Source: Actinomycetota bacterium (GTDB taxonomy: Bacteria; Actinomycetota; Actinomycetes; Propionibacteriales; Nocardioidaceae). From it: a stretch of DNA of 15,873 bases. The translations under genes were made by a program, and so were the position numbers. This document shows, piece by piece, positions 1-7,032 of the stretch. The notes below the pieces were generated by a model. The model had not been told where the DNA came from, searched no databases, and worked only from the letters and a program-made list of their open reading frames with translations. How positions within the stretch are numbered: position 1 is the first letter of the stretch; each line of letters starts with the position of its first letter. The DNA lies in NCBI GenBank assembly GCA_009702305.1, contig WLIH01000008.1, forward strand, positions 1 to 15,873. The letters are read 5' to 3'.

Positions 1-333
1 CATGAGCAGCTGGATGCCGCCGGCCGCCATCGTGCGGGCGGTGATGTCGATCTGCTGGCTGAGCGCGCCGCAGACCATCACCGCGACCCAGCACACGAAC
101 CACGGCAGCTGACGCGGGTTGAGGAGCAGGCTGCCCACGAGCAGCGGCACCATCAGCGAGGTGAAGGGCATCCGGTCAGGCGCCAGCCAGACCAGAGCGA
201 GGATCGCTCCGGTCGCGACGTAGAGCAGTGCGACCAGGCGATAGGTGCGCAGGGCCCCCCGCTGCCAGGAGGTCCGCAGCGCCTCCACCAACCGCGGCCG
301 GCCGGTCGCCGTGCGTCGGTGCGCCACGCTCAT
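1..333 (-). CDS. Multi-pass membrane protein, N-terminal part (runs off the left edge)
   Basis: The N-terminal 111 codons are present and the reading frame is still open at base 1. A basic cytoplasmic leader (residues 1-32, many Arg) is followed by three closely spaced hydrophobic segments at about residues 33-51, 58-71 and 77-91, and a fourth seems to begin near 103. The ATG at 333 is supported by a GGAG four bases upstream. It lies 31 nt downstream of the glycosylase stop, so it probably ends the same transcript. The visible part holds no catalytic motif. A basic leader plus short paired membrane spans occurs in actinobacterial membrane-anchored PP2C/SpoIIE phosphatases and sensor kinases, but that is only a guess, because the soluble domain would lie outside the window. 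Confidence 0.6.
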   Translation of the reverse strand, partial: MSVAHRRTATGRPRLVEALRTSWQRGALRTYRLVALLYVATGAILALVWLAPDRMPFTSLMVPLLVGSLLLNPRQLPWFVCWVAVMVCGALSQQIDITARTMAAGGIQLLM

Positions 334-364
334 CAGGCTCCGGTCGTCATCGGGGTGTGGGTGG

Positions 365-1195
365 TCATCGTAGGGCCCGGGAGCGGAACCGGGGCTGACA
401 TCGCGGACACCAGAACAGGTTGCGCGACTGCAGGACCGCCGTGCGCACGCTCGTCCCGCACACCAGACACGGCTGACCGGTGCGGCGGTAGACGTAGACC
501 TCGCCGCCGTGGTCGTCGCGACGCGGCTCGCGGCCCATCGCCTCGGGCGTGTGCTCGGGCCGGACGGTGTCGATCCGGCCCAGCCGCACTCCCTCGGCCA
601 TCAGCTCGACGAGGTCGTCCCACATCGCCTGCCACTGCCCCGAGCGCAGCGAGCGTCCGGGGCGCAGCGGGTCGATCCGGTGCCGGAACAGCACTTCGGC
701 GCGGTAGACGTTGCCGACGCCGGCCAGCACCTTCTGGTCCATCAGCAGGTCGCCGATCGAGCGCTCGCTGCGCGAGATCCGGGCCCAGGCACGGCCGGGG
801 TCGGCATCGGGTCGCAGCGGATCCGGCCCGAGTGCGGCCACGACCTCGTCGCGCCGCTCCCCGGTCACGAGGTCGCACTGGATGGCGCCACGCAGGTCGG
901 CGTACGCGGTCGGGGAGACCAGGCGCAGTCTCACGGCGCCGACCGGGTCGGGCGCCGGACCCGGGTGGATGACGAAGGTGCCGATCAGCCCGAGGTGGAT
1001 GTGCACGAACCGGTCGCCGGGGAACTCGACGAACAGGTGCTTGCCCGCGGAGTCGGCCCCCACGAGCAGGAGACCGTCGAGCTCGGCCGCCTCGACGGCG
1101 AAGCGCCCCTGGGGGCTGGCGACGCCGACCGCCCGACCCGCGAAGGCGTCGTTCAGGTCGAGGGCGAGCCGGCGGAGGGTGTGCCCCTCAGGCAT
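365..1195 (-). CDS. nei: Fpg/Nei-family DNA glycosylase/AP lyase (Nei2-like)
   Basis: A bifunctional base-excision-repair enzyme expected to remove oxidised bases and cut the abasic site by beta/delta elimination. The 276-residue length is normal. The N-terminus reads MPEGHT, giving the catalytic Pro2 and Glu3. The His after the Gly points to the endonuclease VIII (Nei) branch rather than Fpg, which usually starts MPELPE. Lys52 in a GKHLF context matches the conserved beta-hairpin lysine. A helix-two-turn-helix segment with DQKVLAGVGNVYRAE lies mid-protein. The C-terminus carries a CxxC-16-CxxC zinc finger (Cys243, 246, 263, 266). The start overlaps the upstream rpiB stop by 8 nt, so translation is probably coupled. 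The family is certain; Nei2 versus another Nei paralogue is inference. Confidence 0.93.
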   Translation of the reverse strand: MPEGHTLRRLALDLNDAFAGRAVGVASPQGRFAVEAAELDGLLLVGADSAGKHLFVEFPGDRFVHIHLGLIGTFVIHPGPAPDPVGAVRLRLVSPTAYADLRGAIQCDLVTGERRDEVVAALGPDPLRPDADPGRAWARISRSERSIGDLLMDQKVLAGVGNVYRAEVLFRHRIDPLRPGRSLRSGQWQAMWDDLVELMAEGVRLGRIDTVRPEHTPEAMGREPRRDDHGGEVYVYRRTGQPCLVCGTSVRTAVLQSRNLFWCPRCQPRFRSRALR

Positions 1196-1697
1196 CCGGC
1201 CCGAGGCCCTGGGCCGACGCCGGGAGCGCAGGCAGCTCGTGGGTGGACTCGTAGGCCGCGAGCTGGCCGATGCGGCGCACGTGCCGCTCGTCGTCGCTGA
1301 ACGGCTCGGCGAGGAAGAGCTCGACGAAGCGCGTCATCTCCTCCAGCGTGTGCATGCGCCCACCGACGGAGACCATCTGGGCGTCGTTGTGCTCGCGAGC
1401 CAGGGTCGCGGTCGCCTCCGACCAGACCAGCGCGCAGCGGATGCCGACGACCTTGTTGGCGGCCATCTGCTCGCCGTTGCCGGAGCCGCCGACGACGACA
1501 CCGAGGCTGTCGAGGCCAGCCGCCCGGTCGCGGGCGACCCCCTCGGCCGCCCTCAGGCAGAAGACCGGGTAGTCGTCGAGGGCGTCGTAGACGAACGGGC
1601 CGTGGTCGACGGGCTCGTAGCCGTGGCTGCTCAGCCAGGCCACCAGGTGGTCCTTGAGGTCGAGGCCGGCATGGTCGGAGCCGAGGTGCACGCGCAT
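1188..1697 (-). CDS. rpiB: Ribose-5-phosphate isomerase B
   Basis: Interconverts ribulose 5-phosphate and ribose 5-phosphate in the cytosolic pentose phosphate pathway. It has 169 residues, slightly longer than the usual 150-160, with a Pro/Ala-rich tail. The RpiB/LacAB signatures are in order: SDHAG at residues 7-11, GGSGNGEQMAANKV at about 70-83, and REHNDAQMVSVGGR at about 101-114. The position held by a catalytic Cys in Escherichia coli RpiB is Ser72 here. The following Glu76 matches the Glu thought to serve as base in the mycobacterial enzyme. His103 would be the ring-opening residue. An AGGA lies about 8 nt before the ATG. The gene lies 13 nt after the esterase gene and overlaps the glycosylase gene by 8 nt, so it is mid-operon. 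Confidence 0.94.
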   Translation of the reverse strand: MRVHLGSDHAGLDLKDHLVAWLSSHGYEPVDHGPFVYDALDDYPVFCLRAAEGVARDRAAGLDSLGVVVGGSGNGEQMAANKVVGIRCALVWSEATATLAREHNDAQMVSVGGRMHTLEEMTRFVELFLAEPFSDDERHVRRIGQLAAYESTHELPALPASAQGLGPDA

Positions 1698-1710
1698 GGC
1701 GCAGATCCTG

Positions 1711-2598
1711 TCAGGCGCGATGCAGGGCGAGGAAACCGGCGACCTGCGCCATCAGCGGCGCCGCGGCGTCGAAGACCTCGTGGTGGCGCCAGAAGCCGTG
1801 GATCTGGCCGAGGTAGCGGGTCGCGACCACCGAGACGCCCTGCTCGGCGAGCAGCCGGGCGAGGTGCTCGCCCTCGTCGCGCAGCGGGTCGTGCTCGGCG
1901 GTGACGACCAGAGTCGGCGGCAGCGTCGCGAGCCGGTCGGAGAGCAGGGGCGCCAGGTCGGGGTCGACGAGATCGGCGGGCGTGGCGGCGTACTGCTGCC
2001 AGTACCACGCCGCCTCGCGGGCATCGAAGCCGTCGGCCGCGTCGGCGTAGCTGTCGTAGCCGCCCTGCGGGTCGAGGACCGGGTAGATGAGTGCGACGGC
2101 GCGGAAGAGACCCGGGTGGCGCAGCGCGGCGACCAGTGCGAGGTTGGCGCCGGCCGAGTCGCCGTGGGCGTACGCCGGCCCGTCCAGGCCCCGCGCCACG
2201 CGCTCCCGCTCGAGCCACGTCAGCACCGTGTCGACGTCGTCCGGCGCAGCCGGGAAGCGGTGCTCCGGAGGGCGTCGGTAGTCGACGCTGAGCACGGCCG
2301 TGCGCGTCGCGGTCGCCAGGCGTCGCGCCACCGCGTCGTGCACCTCGACGTCGTTGAAGACGAACCCGCCGCCGTGCAGGTGCACGACGACACCTCGCTC
2401 GGCGTCGACCGGGCGGTAGAGCCGGCACGGCACGCCGTCGGCGTCCACGTCGGCGACCTCGGCGACCTCCAGCCGCGGCAACGCGGCCGCCGCCTCGCGC
2501 GCGGCCCGTCGGGTCGCCTCGATGTCGAAGCCGGGATCGAAGACCTTGGGCTCGGCGGCGTACTGCTCGACGGCGCGCTGGGCCTGCGGGAAGAGCAT
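1711..2598 (-). CDS. Alpha/beta-hydrolase, hormone-sensitive lipase (HSL/family IV) esterase
   Basis: A predicted cytoplasmic carboxylesterase of 295 residues. The HSL-family features are present in order: the oxyanion HGGGF at residues 75-79, a YRRPPEHRFPAAPDD block (107-121) typical of the family, the nucleophile elbow GDSAG with Ser148, the acid Asp237 in EHDPLRDEG, and His267 in QIHGFW. All three triad residues are intact, so the enzyme is expected to be active, probably on short acyl esters; the natural substrate cannot be read from sequence. The ATG shares one base with the stop of the preceding LURP-one-like gene (TGATG), so the two are translationally coupled. There is no signal peptide. 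Confidence 0.92.
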   Translation of the reverse strand: MLFPQAQRAVEQYAAEPKVFDPGFDIEATRRAAREAAAALPRLEVAEVADVDADGVPCRLYRPVDAERGVVVHLHGGGFVFNDVEVHDAVARRLATATRTAVLSVDYRRPPEHRFPAAPDDVDTVLTWLERERVARGLDGPAYAHGDSAGANLALVAALRHPGLFRAVALIYPVLDPQGGYDSYADAADGFDAREAAWYWQQYAATPADLVDPDLAPLLSDRLATLPPTLVVTAEHDPLRDEGEHLARLLAEQGVSVVATRYLGQIHGFWRHHEVFDAAAPLMAQVAGFLALHRA

Positions 2599-3167
2599 CA
2601 GCGCTGCATGAGGGCGTCCAGGCCGACGGCCAGCGCGGCGGCGACCCGGAAGTCGACGCGCTGGTCGGGCACCTGCACGGTGTAGCGGTCACGCAGCTTG
2701 AACTGGCGGTCGACCGAGAGGAGTGGCGTGCCCTCGCTCGCGACGAAGTCGAAGTGGATCGAGAGGAAGGGCAGGTCGGTGAAGCGACGCAGGATCGCGA
2801 CGGCCTGGCTGCGCTCCTGGCCGCTCGCGGTGAAGCCCGCGCCCTCGACGTGGAAGGTCGAGCGCATCAGGCTCTTGCCGAAGTCCTTGCGGAAGAACCC
2901 GATCTGGGCGCCCGCCTCGTCGAAGATGTCGTAGCCCGAGCCGAGGTCGATCCGCTTGCGCGCCTTGAAGCTGAACACCGGCCGCGACTTCGACTCGTCG
3001 CTGTAGAAGGTGACCTCCTCCTTGAAGGCCAGCCGCTTCTGCTGCGCCACGCCCATCAGCTGGCCCTCGTTGCCGTCCGGCCCGACGGCGTACAGCTCGT
3101 AGCGGTTGGTCGTCATGGCGAACTTCTGCTTCACGAAGAAGCTCGGCAGGTACATCGCGGCGCTCAT
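2598..3167 (-). CDS. LURP-one-related / scramblase-family (LOR) protein
   Basis: A 189-residue soluble protein resembling the LURP-one-related/tubby-like fold. It opens with YLPSFFVKQKFAMTTNRYELY-type sequence, continues with strand-rich repeats such as FSFKARKRIDLGSGYDIFDEAG, and ends in a helix (residues about 172-189) that would fill the barrel core. Family members in plants and bacteria have been linked to phospholipid scrambling or defence, but the bacterial role is not known and none is claimed here. Alternative starts exist at Met5 and Met18; the first Met keeps the whole conserved block. It begins only 10 nt after the stop of the membrane protein of the sigma-factor pair and runs into the esterase with a one-base overlap. 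Confidence 0.78.
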   Translation of the reverse strand: MSAAMYLPSFFVKQKFAMTTNRYELYAVGPDGNEGQLMGVAQQKRLAFKEEVTFYSDESKSRPVFSFKARKRIDLGSGYDIFDEAGAQIGFFRKDFGKSLMRSTFHVEGAGFTASGQERSQAVAILRRFTDLPFLSIHFDFVASEGTPLLSVDRQFKLRDRYTVQVPDQRVDFRVAAALAVGLDALMQR

Positions 3168-3177
3168 GGGCCCGAAT

Positions 3178-4314
3178 CTAGTCGCAGCGGGCGAACGGGG
3201 CGCTGCTGCCCCCGTGCAGGATCACCCGGTCGGTGAAGATCAGCGGGCAGGAGTCGCGGGTCAGCTCACGGCGCTCGGTGCCGTCGTCGAAGCCGTTGCC
3301 GAAGCACCAGTCGTAGTAGACGTAGACGTCGCGCTCACCGGCGTCCGGGCTGGTCAGGCGCAGCACGATCGCCTCGGTGCCGGACTGGGTGTCGAGGCAG
3401 GTCTCCGGGGTGTCCGGACCGCCGCCGACGGGGGCTGACCGGATGCCGTCGAGCACCGCTGCCGCCTCGTCGCCCTCGAGCAGCGCGGACCCCATCAGCC
3501 CCGGGGCGTCGGTGCCCTGGCGGAGGTACTGGCAGACCGCGATGCTGGACACCTCCTGCACCTCGGTGATGTCGAAGGCCGGCGGTCGGACGAACTCCAC
3601 GCTCTGGGCGGGCGAGGTCGTGTCGCAGCCCTCGGGCGTGCGCTCGACCACCCGGGCGGAGTCGAGGATCGGCTCGATGTCGCCGGCGGTGGCGGCGTCG
3701 GTGAGCAGCCGCAGCTGCACGGTGCCGACCGTCCGGGTGGTCAGCGTCCACCCCCGGTAGGTCGCCGTGCCGTCGACCAGCGCCTCCGACGACTGGCTGC
3801 GCAGATCGGCGAACGACAGGTGCGGCGCCCAGAACTCCGCCGGCACCTGGTCGAACGGCGCCGGCGGCACCTCGGCGGTGCAGGCGATCATCGCCACGGC
3901 GGTGTTGGTGGCGTCGTAGGCGACGTACGGCGCCGTGGCGAACGGGTTGGGGCCACCGGGCTCGGCCGAGGAGCACCAGTCCGACCCCGGAGCCGACGCC
4001 GAGTCCCAGTCCCCCGGCACCGCGACTGTCACGTCGCGGTAGGAGACGGAGCGGACGTCGCGGACGTCGAGATCCGGTGCGGTGTCGCCGTCGGCCGCGA
4101 CCGGTCCCGGCTCGTCGTCCCCACCGACGACCGCCGACAGTCCCAGGCCCGCGACGAGCACCAGGACGGCCGCCGCGGCAGCCGGCACCAGCCAGCGGCG
4201 CCGGCGCGGCGACAGGTCCAGAGGAGCAGGCTCCAGACGATCGGCCTCACGGGCCAGGGCATCGCGGAAGGCCTGCTCGGCGCGAGCGTCGCGGGGGTCG
4301 GGTGCGTCAGTCAT
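3178..4314 (-). CDS. Single-pass membrane protein encoded with the sigma factor; possible anti-sigma factor
   Basis: The frame is open further upstream, but the ATG at 4314 is preferred: it overlaps the sigma-factor stop as ATGACTGA and gives a sensible 378-residue protein. Residues 1-40 are a charged cytoplasmic segment ending in RRRR. Residues 41-64 form one Ala/Val/Leu-rich membrane span, and about 310 residues lie outside. The outer part contains eight Cys, an even number consistent with four disulfides. No HxxxCxxC zinc-anti-sigma motif is visible in the cytoplasmic part, so the anti-sigma role rests only on position next to the sigma gene and on topology. The outer domain matches no family I recognise. 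It ends in a TAG stop. Confidence 0.7.
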   Translation of the reverse strand: MTDAPDPRDARAEQAFRDALAREADRLEPAPLDLSPRRRRWLVPAAAAAVLVLVAGLGLSAVVGGDDEPGPVAADGDTAPDLDVRDVRSVSYRDVTVAVPGDWDSASAPGSDWCSSAEPGGPNPFATAPYVAYDATNTAVAMIACTAEVPPAPFDQVPAEFWAPHLSFADLRSQSSEALVDGTATYRGWTLTTRTVGTVQLRLLTDAATAGDIEPILDSARVVERTPEGCDTTSPAQSVEFVRPPAFDITEVQEVSSIAVCQYLRQGTDAPGLMGSALLEGDEAAAVLDGIRSAPVGGGPDTPETCLDTQSGTEAIVLRLTSPDAGERDVYVYYDWCFGNGFDDGTERRELTRDSCPLIFTDRVILHGGSSAPFARCD

Positions 4315-4843
4315 CGGTGGACTCCAGTCGGGTGCGCAGGGCGGCGATCGCCCGGTGGACGTGCGAGCGGGCGGTGCTCTCGGGGCAGTCGAGGACGACG
4401 GCGATCTGGGCGAAGGCGAGGTCCTCGTAGAAGCGCAGCACCACGGCCGCCCGCTGCTGGGGCGGCAGCGTCTGCACGAGCTCCCACGCCCGGTCGGCGT
4501 CGGAGTGGGCCGCCGCCGGGTCCGGCGCGTGCTCGCGGACAAGCGGCTCCGGGTCGTCGACGACCACGAGGCGGCGGTCCTTGCGCCAGCGCGAGATCGA
4601 CGCGTTGACGATGCTGCGACGGACGTAGGCCTCGACAGTGTCCGACCCGCGCAGCGACGCCCAGCGCGGGTAGGCCCGGCTCAGGGCCTCCTGCACCAGG
4701 TCGGCGGCGTCGGTCGGATTGCCGGTGAGCAGGTGGGCGAACCGCTGGAGCGCCGGGCCCCGAGCGAGCAGCCACGGCTCGAAGTCGGTGCTCGACCCGG
4801 GGTCGAGCCCGGCATCAGGGGAGGGTTCCTGCAGGACGTCCAC
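4307..4843 (-). CDS. ECF RNA polymerase sigma factor, SigE-family (Streptomyces/Nocardioides type)
   Basis: The GTG at 4843 is chosen as start, with AGAGGG just upstream, giving 178 residues, typical for SigE-family ECF factors. A longer in-frame start at 4930 would add 29 low-complexity residues and cross the divergent gene's start. Region 2 spans about residues 30-95 (DAADLVQEALSRAYPRW, then a VRRSIVNASISRWRK block for -10 recognition). A Pro/Asp-rich linker follows, and region 4 spans about 115-172 (LPPQQRAAVVLRFYEDL, then a helix-turn-helix ending STARSHVHRAIAALR). It would direct RNA polymerase to a small regulon, often including its own promoter. The overlapping membrane protein downstream is the likely regulator. 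Confidence 0.9.
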   Translation of the reverse strand: MDVLQEPSPDAGLDPGSSTDFEPWLLARGPALQRFAHLLTGNPTDAADLVQEALSRAYPRWASLRGSDTVEAYVRRSIVNASISRWRKDRRLVVVDDPEPLVREHAPDPAAAHSDADRAWELVQTLPPQQRAAVVLRFYEDLAFAQIAVVLDCPESTARSHVHRAIAALRTRLESTDD

Positions 4844-4922
4844 ACTCCCTCTACGTCGCTGACCGGACGGGCGTTGCAGCCGGCCACGATGATTTCCGAC
4901 CGGGAGCCGAGTCTGCCCTGCC
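4844..4922. promoter_or_regulatory. Divergent promoter region between sigma-factor gene and ABM gene
   Basis: This 79-bp gap must contain the 5' signals of both the sigma-factor transcript (minus) and the ABM monooxygenase gene (plus). On the minus strand, TGCAAC and CGTA are separated by 17 bases just before the sigma-gene start. They weakly resemble the GGAAC/CGTC layout of ECF promoters and would give a very short leader. On the plus strand GGGAG sits 16 nt before the ABM start, too far for an ideal ribosome site. No convincing -10/-35 pair is visible. Confidence 0.3.
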
Positions 4923-5210
4923 ATGGTCATCGTGAGCGGACATCTCGTCGTCGATCCCGCAGCACGAGAGGACTACCTCGACGGCTGCCGAGACGTCGTG
5001 AGGGCGGCCCGGGAGTCGCCGGGGTGCCTCGACTTCGCCCTGTCGGCCGACCTGCTCGACCCGGCACGGATCAACATCCTCGAGCTCTGGGAGTCGCAGG
5101 CGGCCGTGGACAGCTTCCGCGGCGACGGGGTCGGCGAGGAGCAAGGGGCGGCGATCCGGTCGGCGAGCGTCCACGAGCACGACGTGGCGACCACGCGCCG
5201 ACTCGCCTGA
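4923..5210 (+). CDS. Antibiotic biosynthesis monooxygenase (ABM)-fold protein
   Basis: A 95-residue protein with the dimeric ferredoxin-like ABM fold: a first strand (VIVSGHLVVDP), a helix (REDYLDGCRDVVRAARES), a PGCLDFALSADLLDP strand pair, then NILELWESQAAVDSF, the family's E-x-W helix cap. Relatives are cofactor-free quinol monooxygenases (YgiN), haem-degrading enzymes and many proteins of unknown substrate; the sequence does not separate these. A GTG start at codon 4 is an alternative. The gene faces the tryptophan dioxygenase gene with one base between stops, and no shared pathway is evident. Confidence 0.85.
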   Translation: MVIVSGHLVVDPAAREDYLDGCRDVVRAARESPGCLDFALSADLLDPARINILELWESQAAVDSFRGDGVGEEQGAAIRSASVHEHDVATTRRLA

Positions 5211-5211
5211 C

Positions 5212-6015
5212 TCAGAGCTCGGAGCGCAGGTCCCACAGCAGGGGGTAATACTTCAGCGGCAGCCGGGAGCGCAGGTACGCCGACCCGCTGGAGCCGCCGG
5301 TGCCGGACTTGTCGCCGATCATCCGCTCGACCATCACGACGTGGCGGGCGCGCCAGCTGGCGGCGAGCTCGTCGTGCTGGAGCAGCGCCTCGGCGAGCGC
5401 CCAGACCGGGGCGTGCCGCGACCGGTCATGGGCCACCTCGCGCATCGACGCCGACACCTCGGCATCGGTGTCGGCGGCCAGGCCCTGGGCGCGGAGCACG
5501 ACCAGGAACGCGTCCCAGAGGGTCGGCTCCGCGAGCCGCTCGCCGAGCCGACGCTGCTCGTCGGCGGTGAGACCGCGGAAGCGCTCGACGTACGACGCGT
5601 CCTTGGCGCCGGAGAGGAACTCCAGCTCTCGGAACTGCACCGACTGGAAGCCGCTGGCCGGCGCGAGCCGCTGACGGAACTCCAGGAAGTCCTGCGGGGT
5701 CATCGTCTCGAGGACGTCGACCTGCTGCACCAGCACCCGCTCGATGACGTGCACCCGCTGCAGCAGGTGCTGCGCCCACCACAGCGCCGGCTCGCCGTGG
5801 GTGCCGAGCATCGCGTCCCGCGCTGCTCCGACCTCGTGCAGCAGCTGCTGGAACCACAGCTCGTAGACCTGGTGGATGGTGATGAACAGCAGCTCGTCGT
5901 GAGCCGGGGGGTCGGACTCGAGGTGCTGGGCGTCGAGCAGCTGCGGGAGCCGCAGGTAGCTGCCGTAGGTCAGCTGGGCGCCCTGCTCACCGAAGGACAC
6001 GAAGGACTCGCTCAT
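5212..6015 (-). CDS. kynA: Tryptophan 2,3-dioxygenase
   Basis: A haem enzyme that opens the indole ring of L-tryptophan to N-formylkynurenine, the first step of the kynurenine pathway, in the cytosol as a tetramer. The 267-residue length is standard. Signatures in order: LTYGSYLRL (15-23), HDELLFITIHQVYELWF (39-55, with His48 as the active-site His), FRQRLAPASGFQSVQFRELE (113-132, substrate-carboxylate Arg and the SGFQS loop), WRARHVVMVERMIGDKSGTGGSSG (221-244, with His225 as proximal haem ligand and the GTGGSSG loop), and a C-terminal RLPLKYYPLLWDLR. All key residues are intact. No kynureninase or formamidase gene lies in the window. Confidence 0.97.
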   Translation of the reverse strand: MSESFVSFGEQGAQLTYGSYLRLPQLLDAQHLESDPPAHDELLFITIHQVYELWFQQLLHEVGAARDAMLGTHGEPALWWAQHLLQRVHVIERVLVQQVDVLETMTPQDFLEFRQRLAPASGFQSVQFRELEFLSGAKDASYVERFRGLTADEQRRLGERLAEPTLWDAFLVVLRAQGLAADTDAEVSASMREVAHDRSRHAPVWALAEALLQHDELAASWRARHVVMVERMIGDKSGTGGSSGSAYLRSRLPLKYYPLLWDLRSEL

Positions 6016-6058
6016 CCCCCGAACCTACGGCCCGCGTCGTCCCCGCGGTGCGACGTGC

Positions 6059-6553
6059 ATGATGTCGCCCATGAAGTTCCGACACGAACTGACCTACGAC
6101 GCGCCGCCGGCCGACGTCTTCGCCATGCTGGCCGACCCGGCGTTCCGGGAGGCGACCTGCGCCGCCCAGGACGTGGTCTCGGCCGACGTCTCGATCACCC
6201 CGCGCGGTGCGGGCTTCGACCTGGTCATCGACCAGCAGCAGAAGACGACCGACCTGCCGGGATTCGCGCGCACGTTCGCCGGCGACTCGACCCAGGCGAT
6301 CCAGCGCGAGTCCTGGTCGGACGCCACGGGCGCGACGCTGGTGATCGAGGCTCCGGGCAAGCCGACGAGCTCGTCGGGCACGATCACGCTGAGCCCGAAG
6401 GGCAGCGGCACCGTCGAGGTCGTCGAGCTCGAGATCAAGGTCAAGGTGCCGCTGATCGGCGGCAAACTGGAGAAGCTGATCGGCGAGAAGATCGCGGCCG
6501 GCATGGACGTCGAGCACACCGTGGGCTCGGCCTGGTTGAAGGGCGAGAAGTGA
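6059..6553 (+). CDS. DUF2505-like protein, first of a tandem pair
   Basis: A 164-residue soluble protein with an N-terminal HELTYDAPPADVFAMLADPAFRE block and alternating strands ending in a long helix, the layout of small SRPBCC/START-like ligand-binding proteins, into which DUF2505 appears to fit. It clearly resembles the next gene: shared LTYDAPPA/MTYDAPPA, MLADPAFRE, GKP, GTVE and a VPLIGGK-type segment near the C-terminus. Three in-frame ATGs (6059, 6062, 6071) compete; the one at 6071 gives MKFRHELTYD, matching its paralogue best, and no Shine-Dalgarno clearly decides. The stop overlaps the next start (GTGA). Ligand and role are unknown. Confidence 0.82.
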   Translation: MMSPMKFRHELTYDAPPADVFAMLADPAFREATCAAQDVVSADVSITPRGAGFDLVIDQQQKTTDLPGFARTFAGDSTQAIQRESWSDATGATLVIEAPGKPTSSSGTITLSPKGSGTVEVVELEIKVKVPLIGGKLEKLIGEKIAAGMDVEHTVGSAWLKGEK

Positions 6554-7032
6554 GCAAGCGACTGACGCACGAGATGACGTACGACGCCCCGCCGGCCCAG
6601 GTCGCGGCGATGCTCGCCGACCCGGCGTTCCGCGAGCGGGTCTGCGACTACCAGGGAGTGCTGGCCAAGACCGTGACGATCGTGCCCGAGGGCGAGGGCA
6701 AGCAGGTCACCATCGACCAGGTGCAGCGTGCCGCCGGCATCCCGTCGTTCGCGAAGAAGTTCGTCGGCGACGAGATCAACATCGTCCAGACCGAGTCGTG
6801 GGCGTCGGCGACCAAGGGCGACATCGTCGTCACCATCCCGGGCAAGCCCGGCGACATGACCGGCACCGTCTCCCTCAAGGAGTCGGGCGGGGGCACCGTC
6901 GAGACCGTCGACCTCACCATCAAGGTCGGCATCCCGCTGGTCGGCGGCAAGATCGAGAGCCTCATCTCCGAACTGCTGCTCAAGGCGCTGAAGGCCGAGA
7001 ACAAGGTCGGGCGCGACTACCTGTCCGCCTGA
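6550..7032 (+). CDS. DUF2505-like protein, second of a tandem pair
   Basis: The frame is open far upstream, but the real gene starts at the GTG at 6550, which overlaps the previous stop by four bases and restores the family N-terminus SKRLTHEMTYDAPPA. It is 160 residues long. By eye it shares roughly 40-50% of positions with its partner, including MLADPAFRE and ESW.(D/S)AT near the middle, but the C-terminal helix differs (SLISELLLKALKAENKVGRDYLSA). The coupled start suggests equal production, and a heteromer is possible but unproven. Its 3' end overlaps the convergent small membrane-peptide gene by 16 bp. Confidence 0.84.
   Translation: MSKRLTHEMTYDAPPAQVAAMLADPAFRERVCDYQGVLAKTVTIVPEGEGKQVTIDQVQRAAGIPSFAKKFVGDEINIVQTESWASATKGDIVVTIPGKPGDMTGTVSLKESGGGTVETVDLTIKVGIPLVGGKIESLISELLLKALKAENKVGRDYLSA

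Noticed and set aside
509..1904. Long plus-strand frames opposite nei, rpiB and the esterase
   Set aside because: Both overlap intact minus-strand genes with full catalytic motifs and have no recognisable domain.
4315..4542. N-terminal extension of the sigma-linked membrane protein
   Set aside because: The extension is an Arg/Pro/Ser-rich frame inside the sigma-factor gene, while the ATG at 4314 makes a normal overlap start.
4844..4930. Longer sigma-factor start at 4930
   Set aside because: It would overlap the divergent ABM gene start and add 29 low-complexity residues; the GTG at 4843 has a purine-rich site and gives the family length.
5341..6549. Long upstream plus-strand frame leading into the second DUF2505-like gene
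   Set aside because: It is antisense to tryptophan dioxygenase and overlaps the first DUF2505-like gene in another frame; only the part from 6550 shows family sequence.
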